Positions 18,100-26,505 of a DNA stretch of 64,000 nt are shown here, piece by piece. The position numbers and the translations under genes are program-made. Under the pieces are notes generated by a model. It was not told where the DNA came from, made no database searches, and saw only the letters and a list, made by a program, of their open reading frames with translations. Each line of letters opens with the position of its first letter. The first letter of the stretch is position 1. This stretch comes from Halobacillus halophilus DSM 2266 (GTDB lineage Bacteria; Bacillota; Bacilli; Bacillales; Halobacillaceae): assembly GCF_000284515.1 (NCBI RefSeq), contig NC_017668.1, positions 3,038,001 through 3,102,000 of the forward strand, given 5' to 3'.

Positions 18100-20865
18100 T
18101 TGAAGAAATTTTATTGGTTCATCGGTATAGTCTTTTTCTTATTGTCATTTGCGCAACCGTTTGCACAAAACGCTTTTGCTGATGACAAAGTCTATGATAC
18201 GGTCGTACTCCGAGGAAGCGCTGCTTCACTTGATTGGAGTTCTAATGATCACCCACTGGCTTATGATGCAGAAGAAGGCGTGTGGAAAAGTGATCCTGTC
18301 GCACTAGAAGGCGGAAATGAAGTCGAATTTAAATACGTATATGACGGAAGCTGGATGGAAGGAGCAAACTTAACTTATACACCGCCTCAAGATGGTGATT
18401 ATACGTTCGTTTTTTATCCCGAAAATGAACGTACAGTAGACGTACGTTCAGCAAACACGTCTTCTGGAAGTGTAACGTTAGAGTTAACTGTACCTGAGGC
18501 GACTCCAGATTGGGTGGTGCCTACCCTTGCTTCTAATATGAATGACTTCAATTATAAGGTAAGCCCCCTCAGTAAAGTTGACGAACGTACTTACCAAATT
18601 CAAGTGAATGGAGAATCCGGGGAAACACTATCCTACTTCTACAGTTTAGACGGCGAGCCTTATAAAGAAGTGCGCGAAGAACCCCGTTCAGTTGTGTTTA
18701 CAGAAGATACTCACGTTCAAAAAGATACCGTTACGGAATGGGAAACAATCCCCGTAGCCCAGGATGTTACGCACGATTTCAACCACGAGCCTTATACACC
18801 TGACAAAAAAGATAACGTAGTCGTAGAAGTAACGGTAGATCATTATGGACCGATTGATGAAGGAGCTGTCTACTATACGACAGACGGGTCCAGCCCTGTT
18901 GGAAAAAGAGGAGAGGTTGAAAACGGAAAAACAGCTGACCTTCAAGTAACCGAAACCACAACACAGAATAACGGTTTAAAAACTTCTATACTTACAGGGA
19001 CAATACCGAACCAAAAAAATGAAACACGGGTTAAGTATAAAATTGATGTGTGGCATTCTGAGAGTAAAGGCTCACAATTCGCCGATAACAATGCACTCAC
19101 GTCAGAGAATGCCACGGAATTTGCTTATTATGTAGAGGATTATCAATCGCCGGACTGGGCGAAAGAAGCGATCATATATCAAGTCTTTGTAGACCGCTTC
19201 CGTGATGGCACCGATAGCAACAATACATCCGTGGACCCTTCCCTTCCTTACGACGAACAACTAAAAGGTTGTATGGGCGGCGACATTCAGGGAGTATTAG
19301 AAAAGCTGGATTACATCGATAGTCTGGGTGTAAATACCATCTGGATTTCCCCTATTTACGAAGGTCCTTACTCTCATGGTTATCATCCAGCAGATTTTAT
19401 GAATATCGACCCACGCTTCGGCAGCAACGAATTAATGAAAGAACTGGTGAAAAAAGCACATAAACGTAATATTAAAGTTGTTTATGATTTAGTTCCGAAT
19501 CATACATCAAATCAACATCCATTCTTTCAAGATGCAGTAGAAAAAGGAGAAGACAGCCCTTACTATGATTGGTATTCATTCACTAACTGGCCAAACGAAT
19601 ATGAAACATTCTATGATGTTCAGGAATTGCCTGAACTTAACAATGACAATCCAGAAACCAGAGAATATATGTTAGATGAAGTTGTCCCATTCTGGATGGA
19701 AGAGATTGGGGTAGACGGGTTCCGGCTGGATTATGCTAAAGGCCCGAGCCAGAGTTTCTGGGTGGACTTTCGTCATAAAGTAAAGGAATTGGATTCGAAC
19801 GCTTTCATTTTCGGCGAAGTATGGGATAATCTCGATACGATTACATCCTATACAGGAAAACTGGACGGAGCGATCGATTTTGAAACTCAGTCCGCCATCC
19901 AGAATGCTTTTATTAATGATGGCAGCATGAACCAGCTGGCTTCTTCCTTAACAACGATTCATAATGCCTATAGTGAAGAATTTGTACCGGCTACTTTCTT
20001 AGACAGTCATGATGTACCGCGCTTCTTATATGAAGCAGATGGCAACACGCAGACTCTGAAAAATGCGGCATCTCTACAGTTCACACTGCCCGGGGCTCCG
20101 GTCATTTACTATGGAGATGAAGTGGGCCTTTCGCAGAGTGGGGATCACAATGCCGTTGATGAATGGAAGGACCGCTATTACCGTGAAATGATGCCTTGGA
20201 AACCATCAGAGCAGGACCAGGATGTGAAAGCTCATTATAAAAAGCTCATTGATATTCGACAGGAACATGAAGCATTGACCGATGGAGACCTGGAAATGGT
20301 TTATTACGATGATGATCTTCTTGTATTCGAAAGAAAGCTTCCTCAAGATCAGGTCGTTGTCGTGATCAATAAAGGAGACAGTCAGCACCAGTTTGATCTT
20401 ATTGATCTGTACAACCAGAAAACACCGAATCGTGTTAAGCTGACCTCATTAACAGATGGTAAAAAACTGAAGAGTCACAAGGGTTCGCTTGAATTGAAGA
20501 GTGAGGCTCATTCTGTTTCCATCTATGAAGTCAAAGGAAAGCTCCGCTTGGAGACCCCTGACGAGTATAAGAAGTATTCAAAAGTGGCTATACGGGGATC
20601 TGAACCGCTTGATTGGGAATCCGATGCCAATTTGTTATCCTATGATGACAGTAATCATGTCTGGAAAAGTGACCCCCTCGAGTTAAAGGCGGATGAAACC
20701 ATCGAATTTAAATATGTACGAGATGGAGAATGGCTGGAAGGGGACAATCTAACATTCACTCCCGAAATAGACGGAGACTATATATTCATATTCAATCCTC
20801 AAGATCAATATCGGATAACCGTCCTCCCTTATTCTGAATCAGCTAATCTCGGAAAAGCTTCATAG
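18100..20865 (+). CDS. Secreted GH13 alpha-amylase/neopullulanase with paired accessory modules
   Basis: About 921 residues, a secreted starch or maltodextrin hydrolase. Signal peptide (KKFYWFIGIVFFLLSF, cleavage after AFA). An accessory module (about 30-115, LRGSAASLDW to FVFYPEN), N-domains, then the GH13 barrel (about 345-760) with region I DLVPNH, region II GFRLDYAKG (nucleophile Asp), region III FGEVWD (acid Glu) and region IV FLDSHD. The C terminus (about 828-915) repeats the first module (IRGSEPLDWESDA). Start TTG at 18100 is chosen because GAAAGAGGGG lies 7-8 bp before it; the ATG at 18058 overlaps the -10 box. Its terminator is interrupted by a mobile-element remnant. Confidence 0.9.
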   Translation: MKKFYWFIGIVFFLLSFAQPFAQNAFADDKVYDTVVLRGSAASLDWSSNDHPLAYDAEEGVWKSDPVALEGGNEVEFKYVYDGSWMEGANLTYTPPQDGDYTFVFYPENERTVDVRSANTSSGSVTLELTVPEATPDWVVPTLASNMNDFNYKVSPLSKVDERTYQIQVNGESGETLSYFYSLDGEPYKEVREEPRSVVFTEDTHVQKDTVTEWETIPVAQDVTHDFNHEPYTPDKKDNVVVEVTVDHYGPIDEGAVYYTTDGSSPVGKRGEVENGKTADLQVTETTTQNNGLKTSILTGTIPNQKNETRVKYKIDVWHSESKGSQFADNNALTSENATEFAYYVEDYQSPDWAKEAIIYQVFVDRFRDGTDSNNTSVDPSLPYDEQLKGCMGGDIQGVLEKLDYIDSLGVNTIWISPIYEGPYSHGYHPADFMNIDPRFGSNELMKELVKKAHKRNIKVVYDLVPNHTSNQHPFFQDAVEKGEDSPYYDWYSFTNWPNEYETFYDVQELPELNNDNPETREYMLDEVVPFWMEEIGVDGFRLDYAKGPSQSFWVDFRHKVKELDSNAFIFGEVWDNLDTITSYTGKLDGAIDFETQSAIQNAFINDGSMNQLASSLTTIHNAYSEEFVPATFLDSHDVPRFLYEADGNTQTLKNAASLQFTLPGAPVIYYGDEVGLSQSGDHNAVDEWKDRYYREMMPWKPSEQDQDVKAHYKKLIDIRQEHEALTDGDLEMVYYDDDLLVFERKLPQDQVVVVINKGDSQHQFDLIDLYNQKTPNRVKLTSLTDGKKLKSHKGSLELKSEAHSVSIYEVKGKLRLETPDEYKKYSKVAIRGSEPLDWESDANLLSYDDSNHVWKSDPLELKADETIEFKYVRDGEWLEGDNLTFTPEIDGDYIFIFNPQDQYRITVLPYSESANLGKAS

Positions 20866-20888
20866 GAAAAAAGCCTGCCGCATGCGGC

Positions 20889-21295
20889 GAGGCCACTGAA
20901 AAATTGAAGATTTATAATAGGTAGAATCCAAAATGCGGATGGTATGGAATGTTCTTCTATACCATCCGCATTTATTCTATTATCATGAGGCTTGTCCTCT
21001 CTAATCCTTCATTAGTTTCCCGATTCATTTCACCTTCGCTGTAAAAATCGCCATGGCGCCTTGAAGGTGCATGCCTTCAAGACCCTAAGATGGTCCACAT
21101 TGATTCCACGATGAGCGTTCAATGGTGACGCCTGCAGGAACAGCGCGAGCCGAAGATCCACTTGGTCAAGTGATCTTCTTGACCAAATTAGCTGAGGCCG
21201 TGCCCGCGGCAAGCATCCATCGACAAGCGATTCGGGAGAATCAACAACAACCTTTAACCACTCCTCTTGATAGAAAGGAGTTTTTCAGTGGCCTC
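20889..21295. mobile_element. Remnant or non-autonomous (MITE-like) element with 15-bp inverted ends
   Basis: Ends are GAGGCCACTGAAAAA (20889-20903) and its exact complement (21281-21295). The 8-bp sequence CATGCGGC flanks it on both sides (20881-20888, 21297-21304), consistent with a target duplication, with one extra C on the right. Inside there is no transposase frame. The left part holds a 15-bp perfect hairpin (20931-20945 with 20959-20973) and the right part a Bacillaceae GC-rich repeat. A small hairpin ACTCCT...AGGAGT just inside the right end looks like the end of a lost gene. The insertion-sequence family is not assigned. Confidence 0.75.
21100..21240. repeat. Bacillaceae GC-rich dispersed repeat nested in the element
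   Basis: Contains GACGCCTGCAGGAACAGCGC, then an inner hairpin (TTGGTCAAG...CTTGACCAA), then GAGGCCGTGCCCGCGGCAAGC. The spaced words xCTCCTGCRGGAxxx...GAGG...GCCCGCGG-AAGC are shared with the copy at 50192-50311. This style of repeat is common between genes in Halobacillus, Bacillus and Oceanobacillus genomes. Function unknown. Confidence 0.6.
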
Positions 21296-21440
21296 CCATG
21301 CGGCAGGCTTTTTCATATCTATTAAACTATTGCTTTTCCTTCGCTAATATATTATATTACCATTTGTACCCAATTGGGTATGATACCTTTCGCTAACCGC
21401 ACCCACTGCCACGTTTATCCCTACATACAGGAGGACCACT

Positions 21441-22886
21441 ATGAAAAAACATCTATTGCTCAGTCACCTTATACTTCTAACCATCTACCTGCTTATATCC
21501 GCTTCCCCAGTAACAGCTTCAGCAAGTTTTACTGATACAGAAGAACATTGGGCTTATGACGAAATTAACTATCTTACCGATCAAGAGCTATTAAATGGAT
21601 ATCCGGATGGTACATTTAGACCCAGCCGATCTATCACACGTGCAGAGGCTTCTAAAGTTATTGCCGATCAGCTGGGATTGAAATCGACGAACTCCTCCGC
21701 TTTTCCAGATACAAGCGGTCATTGGGCAGAATCTTATATTAACGCCATTGCGGAACGTAATATTATTATCGGATTTGAGGATGGAGAGTTCAAACCCAAT
21801 CATACCCTGCGAAGATCCGAACTGGCTGTTATCCTTACACGGGCGTATCAATTGGAAGGAAGCAGTTCTTCCACGTTCTCTGATTTATCCAATAATCACT
21901 GGGCTTTTCCTCACGTAAGTGCGCTTTTAGCCAATCATATTACAACCGGATATAAAGACGGGACCTTCCGCCCATCCCGAGATGTATCCAGAGCTGAATT
22001 TTCAAGCTTTTTAGCACGAATTTTGGATGAACGTTTTAAAGTCAATGCTGAGAGTAATGAACAAAAGATTCCTGTGCTCATGTATCACAGTTTGTCCAAG
22101 AACCCTGCAGATTGGAACTCTGTTACCATATCACCAGACAAATTTTATGAGGAAATGTTGTATTTAAAAGCATTGGATATGACTACAATTAGTTCTCAGC
22201 AATTAATCGATGCAAAAAACGGGAAAGCTGAACTACCCAAGAATCCCGTGATGGTTACGTTTGATGATGGTTACCGCAACAACTATCAATATGCCTATCC
22301 TGTGCTTGAGAAGCTCGACATGCAAGCCGTCATTTCTATTATTGGATGGAGTGTAGGGCGTACGACTGATTTAGGCGATGAGCTTGATATCACTCCTCAT
22401 TTCACATGGGCCGAGGCAAAAGAAATGGTAGACAGCGGTCATGTGGATATCCAGAGTCATTCGTTCAATCTTCATAATCCAGGTACTTCGGATGGCTATG
22501 CAAAAGGAACACTTCCACGTGAGGGAGAGACGACAGAGGAACACGCTGATCGTTTTAAAAAAGATACGATGAAAATCCACAAGCTAATAGAAGAAAATCT
22601 GGGGTATGAACCGGAGTTGTTCACCTACCCTTATGGCGCTTATAACCAAACTACAGAAAACGTTCTGAAAGAATTGGGGTATCAAGCAACGCTGACAACT
22701 CGTTCCGGGATATCTGATTTAAATAACGGTTTATTCCGTATGAAACGAATAAATTCTCCAGACTACCTGCCAAGTTATCAGCTGATGGATAAAATTGTTC
22801 CAGAAGGTGTACATGTTCCTTTTAGAACAGTTCCAACACGTGAAGCCCGGATTGCTAAGCTGGAAGATTATTTAGATATTAAGTAA
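21441..22886 (+). CDS. SLH-domain surface polysaccharide deacetylase
   Basis: 481 residues. A signal peptide (about 1-28) is followed by three S-layer homology domains (about 30-195; repeated pattern of GYPDGTFRPSRSITRAE, GFEDGEFKPNHTLRRSE, GYKDGTFRPSRDVSRAE) that bind pyruvylated wall polymer. The C-terminal NodB deacetylase (about 205-440) has TFDDGY (catalytic Asp and metal Asp), SHSFNLH (metal His) and TYPYGAYN. It would remove acetyl groups from an N-acetylated glycan at the cell surface. It points toward the pel genes, which need deacetylation; a role on Pel, chitin-like or wall glycan is possible. AGGAGG precedes the ATG. Confidence 0.9.
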   Translation: MKKHLLLSHLILLTIYLLISASPVTASASFTDTEEHWAYDEINYLTDQELLNGYPDGTFRPSRSITRAEASKVIADQLGLKSTNSSAFPDTSGHWAESYINAIAERNIIIGFEDGEFKPNHTLRRSELAVILTRAYQLEGSSSSTFSDLSNNHWAFPHVSALLANHITTGYKDGTFRPSRDVSRAEFSSFLARILDERFKVNAESNEQKIPVLMYHSLSKNPADWNSVTISPDKFYEEMLYLKALDMTTISSQQLIDAKNGKAELPKNPVMVTFDDGYRNNYQYAYPVLEKLDMQAVISIIGWSVGRTTDLGDELDITPHFTWAEAKEMVDSGHVDIQSHSFNLHNPGTSDGYAKGTLPREGETTEEHADRFKKDTMKIHKLIEENLGYEPELFTYPYGAYNQTTENVLKELGYQATLTTRSGISDLNNGLFRMKRINSPDYLPSYQLMDKIVPEGVHVPFRTVPTREARIAKLEDYLDIK

Positions 22887-22922
22887 TTCATCATGGTGAA
22901 TTACTTAAGTTTTTAATCATTT

Positions 22923-22960
22923 ATAAATCCCACCCTCTCAACAATGAAGGTGGGATTTAT
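22923..22960. terminator. Bidirectional terminator between the SLH deacetylase and galE
   Basis: ATAAATCCCACC pairs exactly with GGTGGGATTTAT. Convergent genes lie on both sides. Confidence 0.85.
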
Positions 22961-22965
22961 TAATT

Positions 22966-24012
22966 CTATTCACGATTATCATGGCTATAAGAATAGGAAC
23001 GTTCACTTGAATAACCATTAGGATTATTACGCTGCCATTTCCATGCATCTTCACACATGTCATTAATACCTTTCTCAGCCTTCCATCCAAGCTTTGCTTC
23101 AGCCTTTGAAGGATCAGAGAAACACTCCGCAATATCCCCTGACCTTCTTCCTTTAATTTTATAAGGTATTTTACGTCCTGATGCTTTTTCAAAGGCATGA
23201 ACAATCTGGAGCACACTGTATCCTTCCCCTGTACCTAGATTGTATGTTTCATATCCTGTCTCTGCAGTAACATACTCAAGAGCCTTCACATGACCTTTGG
23301 CTAAATCCACCACGTGAATGAAGTCTCTTACTCCCGTCCCATCGATTGTTGGATAATCATTTCCAAACACTTGAAGCTCCGAGTACTCTCCGATTGCTAC
23401 TTGCGTAATATACGGCATTAAATTATTGGGAATCCCTTTGGGGTTCTCTCCAATCCGTCCGCTTGGGTGAGCTCCTATCGGATTAAAATATCGAAGTACA
23501 GAAATACTAAAGCTTTGATCGGATATGTATAAATCCTCAAGTATTTCTTCAATCATCAATTTCGTTCGTCCATAAGGATTAGCCGCTTGAAGAGAAGCAC
23601 TCTCTTCAATGGGGTTTCTTTCAGGCGTGCCATAGACGGTTGCCGAGGAAGAAAAGATTAGTTTTTTTACATTAAATTCTTTCATAACTTCGCACAACGT
23701 GAACGTACCTGTAAGATTGTTGGAATAGTATTTTAATGGCATCTTCACAGATTCACCTACCGCTTTCAGTCCAGCAAGATGAATAACAGCATCAATGGGG
23801 TGATTGGCAAAAACCTGAGAGAGCTTTTCACTGTGTAACAAATCCACCTCATAGAACTCTATCGTCTTCCCCGTAAGTTCATGAACTCTTCGCAACGATT
23901 CGAGCTGGCTGTTGGAGAGATTGTCAACAACAACCACTTCATATCCCTGATTCAAAAGTTCTACGCAAATATGACTCCCAATATACCCTGCTCCTCCTGT
24001 TACTAAAATCAT
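22966..24012 (-). CDS. galE: UDP-glucose 4-epimerase GalE
   Basis: 348 residues, extended SDR family. It interconverts UDP-Glc/UDP-Gal or UDP-GlcNAc/UDP-GalNAc with NAD. Rossmann motif GGAGYIGSH at residues 6-14, catalytic SSSATVYG and YGRTK (Ser/Tyr/Lys). Next to the pel genes its likely job is to make UDP-GalNAc, the precursor of the GalN/GalNAc polymer Pel; galE is also found with pel genes in other Gram-positives. The ATG at 24012 follows AAGGAGGAAATGG. The frame is open upstream by 12 codons without support. Confidence 0.95.
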   Translation of the reverse strand: MILVTGGAGYIGSHICVELLNQGYEVVVVDNLSNSQLESLRRVHELTGKTIEFYEVDLLHSEKLSQVFANHPIDAVIHLAGLKAVGESVKMPLKYYSNNLTGTFTLCEVMKEFNVKKLIFSSSATVYGTPERNPIEESASLQAANPYGRTKLMIEEILEDLYISDQSFSISVLRYFNPIGAHPSGRIGENPKGIPNNLMPYITQVAIGEYSELQVFGNDYPTIDGTGVRDFIHVVDLAKGHVKALEYVTAETGYETYNLGTGEGYSVLQIVHAFEKASGRKIPYKIKGRRSGDIAECFSDPSKAEAKLGWKAEKGINDMCEDAWKWQRNNPNGYSSERSYSYSHDNRE

Positions 24013-24133
24013 TCCATTTCCTCCTTTTTTGGTCTCAAGTACTTTCATTTAATATCTTCAAAGTAATTAAAGTCCTTGCCTAGAGAAGTTAACCTGACCT
24101 ATTAACAAAAAAGAAAACCTTTACGATAAAAAG

Positions 24134-24166
24134 AAAAAGAGATTGAATTTACGACAACCTCTTTTT
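24134..24166 (-). terminator. Terminator after the GH114-like gene
   Basis: AAAAAGAG (24134-24141) pairs with CTCTTTTT (24159-24166), extended by TTG/CAA with bulges. The minus-strand side continues with a T-rich run. Confidence 0.6.
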
Positions 24167-24251
24167 CGCCATTATATATAAAACTTGTAAGTTATTCGAC
24201 ATTTTAAAGTGAAAAAAGTTTCATATTTTTTATGATTTTGTATAATAGTAG

Positions 24252-25100
24252 TTACCAAGTATTATAATGATCGGGTTCATGGTAGTGGATAAATCCATGC
24301 GAATCTGCATAATTAGTACTATTTGTCTTTTCTGAAAAAGAAACGGTAAGGATTTGAATACCTGATTGCTTTTGAAGGGTCTTTAGGTCTTTAATACGAT
24401 CTTGAGACCATTGGTCATTGGATACTGTAGAATAATTAAAGTTTTCCCACATGATTCCATCTACATAAGGAGATGTCGCAGTTTTCAGCGTATCAAATCC
24501 CCAATTTTGGATCATGGATAATTTCGGATGTTTTTCTTGGATTCTCTTTAATAAGGAAACCAGTCCATTCCTTTGTTCTTTCAAAATATCCTGGCTATTC
24601 CAATGTTCATTATCTATATTTCCAACTGTATCAAGAAAAATCCCATCCAGGCCCTTAGCAGATATCTGAGTGGTTACTTCGTTCAACAGTATCTCCTGAT
24701 AATGAATAGACGTAATATCCATTAAATATGAATCCCATTGAGAATAATACACCCGCTTCTGATTACGGTAGAAAAAATCACTTTCATTCAATTGGTTGAA
24801 CAACTCTGTATTCCATTTGTCAGCTTCCATTATATTAATATACCCATAGACTTTTGTACCTGACTGTTGAATCATCTGAATTTGCTCTTGAGAATAAAAA
24901 ACCGGCTCAATCATCACAGCATCTAACTCTTGCATTTTTTTCAATAAATCCGGGGTTGGACTATCATAATAAATTTTGTATGTTTTAACTTTAGTCAAAG
25001 GATTATCGGATGCAGCGCATGCATTAAATGGCAGCATAAAAGCGGATAAAATTACAATGAATGAAAATCCTAAGCTCTTTTTTTTAGATATTTTCCACAT
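24252..25100 (-). CDS. Secreted GH114-like (alpha-1,4-polygalactosaminidase family) hydrolase
   Basis: 282 residues with a signal peptide (about 1-29). The mature part is a TIM barrel of the GH114/TM1410 type: YIYYDSPTP-like start, AVMIEPVFYS, VYGYINIMEADKW, YLMDITS and GLDGIFLDTVGNID, whose acidic residues match the catalytic area of the family. Such enzymes cut galactosaminogalactan/Pel-like polymers. It is divergent from pelD across a 170-bp gap. The Pel protein PelA at 27421 lacks a hydrolase domain, so this gene may supply that activity in trans. The cysteine in FNAC does not make a good lipobox. Confidence 0.8.
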   Translation of the reverse strand: MWKISKKKSLGFSFIVILSAFMLPFNACAASDNPLTKVKTYKIYYDSPTPDLLKKMQELDAVMIEPVFYSQEQIQMIQQSGTKVYGYINIMEADKWNTELFNQLNESDFFYRNQKRVYYSQWDSYLMDITSIHYQEILLNEVTTQISAKGLDGIFLDTVGNIDNEHWNSQDILKEQRNGLVSLLKRIQEKHPKLSMIQNWGFDTLKTATSPYVDGIMWENFNYSTVSNDQWSQDRIKDLKTLQKQSGIQILTVSFSEKTNSTNYADSHGFIHYHEPDHYNTW

Positions 25101-25269
25101 TTGTTGACCTCCCTATATAAGAAATAATGTCAGGATTCTCAGGCTGATGAAATCGATGTGCTGTCCTACCGATTTTAAATGAGTCTTTATTCCTGATTAA
25201 TTTCTACGTTATTATAGCATAATTTAACAAAATAATAGTTTTTTTATTAAAAATCATCGAGGTGATGAA

Positions 25270-26505
25270 ATGATTTACACTCAGACAAGTACTTGGCGAA
25301 AATTTATCGAACTGTTCGTTATTATGTTAATCGCAGCTCTTCTGGATCAATATCTTGAAATGAATATGACCCAATGGACTTTAAGCCCGTTTATTATGAT
25401 TGTTCTATTCTTTTCTCTGCGCTATGGTCTGACTCTGGGCTTATCCGCTTTTCTATTGACAGTATCCTATCTAATCGTGTCTGTGGAACTGAACAATGGA
25501 GATCTCTTCCTATTATTTTATGAATCCGACACCTACTTAGTAATGTTATTCACCTTGCTGATCGCTGTTATAAGCGGCACTTACAGTACTTCATTCAAAG
25601 AAAGATATGAGAGTCTTACGTATTCTTATGGAGAGATCATGGACGAACGTAACGAGCTGAAGAAGACGATTGAATTGATGAAGGAGTCTCAAAGAGTTAT
25701 GCAGGAAAAAGTATTAGATTCTGAGTACACACTTTCAAGAATCTATCAGGTTGGCATAGCACTAGACCAGCCCACCCCTGATTTGATTCGTAATGAAGCA
25801 ACCACCATTATTTCTAATTTATTTAAAGCAGAAGAGGTTGGAATTTACCACCTCGATTCCTCTCGGAAAGCCTTGCGGCTGCATGTGAGAAACGGGGAAT
25901 CCAAACGGCTGCCTCAAACGTTGTTTATTGATGAACACTCATTTTTTTATAAGAGAATCTTCCAAAATAAAACGGTAACCATTCGAACCGTAGATGATGA
26001 CGAAAATACTCCTCTTGTGGCAGGGCCGATTGTTTCAAATAACGAAGTAGAAGAAGTTTTGATCATCGACCAACTTGATTTTTCAAGGTTAACAAAGTAT
26101 GAAATTCAAATTATGTCTCTCGTCCTGGATTGGATGTCCAATCGAATGGAGCGGGCAAAGGAAGCTAAGCGAGAAGAGGACAAGGAGAATATGTACCCGG
26201 GAACCCGAGTTTACTATGCAGATGTATTTGAAGATCTCGTCGATGTCCAAAGAATGAGAAAAGAGCATTATCATGTTCCGTTCAGTGTAGTTTCCGTAGA
26301 TTTAAGCTCCCATAAAAACCTATCCGTTATCGAAACGGAAATTATTCTGAGAGCATACCTACGTGAGCTTGATGTGATCGGATTTAATCAGGAAACTCAC
26401 ACCTTTTATTTCCTTCTTCCAGGTACAGAGGAAGCAAAAGCATGGATGGTAGAGAAGAGAATCAAGCAAGCGTTACGGACGAAAGGCGTGATGCCGGTTG
26501 GATAA
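25270..26505 (+). CDS. pelD: PelD-like inner-membrane c-di-GMP receptor
   Basis: 411 residues. About four N-terminal membrane helices (about 10-105), a helical linker (about 115-150), a GAF-like domain (about 150-300) and a degenerate GGDEF-like domain (about 305-411) without a GGDEF active site. RELD at 365-368 fits the RxxD inhibitory-site motif through which Pseudomonas PelD binds cyclic-di-GMP, at nearly the same residue number. PelD is the switch of the Pel synthase complex. First gene of a five-gene run; start ATG after GAGGTGATGAA. Its stop overlaps pelE by 8 bp. Confidence 0.85.
   Translation: MIYTQTSTWRKFIELFVIMLIAALLDQYLEMNMTQWTLSPFIMIVLFFSLRYGLTLGLSAFLLTVSYLIVSVELNNGDLFLLFYESDTYLVMLFTLLIAVISGTYSTSFKERYESLTYSYGEIMDERNELKKTIELMKESQRVMQEKVLDSEYTLSRIYQVGIALDQPTPDLIRNEATTIISNLFKAEEVGIYHLDSSRKALRLHVRNGESKRLPQTLFIDEHSFFYKRIFQNKTVTIRTVDDDENTPLVAGPIVSNNEVEEVLIIDQLDFSRLTKYEIQIMSLVLDWMSNRMERAKEAKREEDKENMYPGTRVYYADVFEDLVDVQRMRKEHYHVPFSVVSVDLSSHKNLSVIETEIILRAYLRELDVIGFNQETHTFYFLLPGTEEAKAWMVEKRIKQALRTKGVMPVG

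Larger units (their letters stand above)
20867..21314 (+). terminator. Amylase terminator split by an insertion
   Basis: The left part AAAAAAGCCTGCCGCATGCGGC (20867-20888, 22 positions: A-run, GCCTGCCG, CATGCGGC) and the right part CATGCGGCAGGCTTTTTC (21297-21314) would join, minus one duplicated CATGCGGC, into a perfect hairpin GCCTGCCGCATGCGGCAGGC followed by T5. The 407-bp element at 20889-21295 now separates them. The left part alone can still form only a short stem without a T-run. Confidence 0.75.

Noticed and set aside
20931-20973. Perfect 15-bp hairpin considered as the amylase terminator
   Set aside because: It has no T-run directly behind it and lies within the inserted element; the true terminator arms are outside the element.
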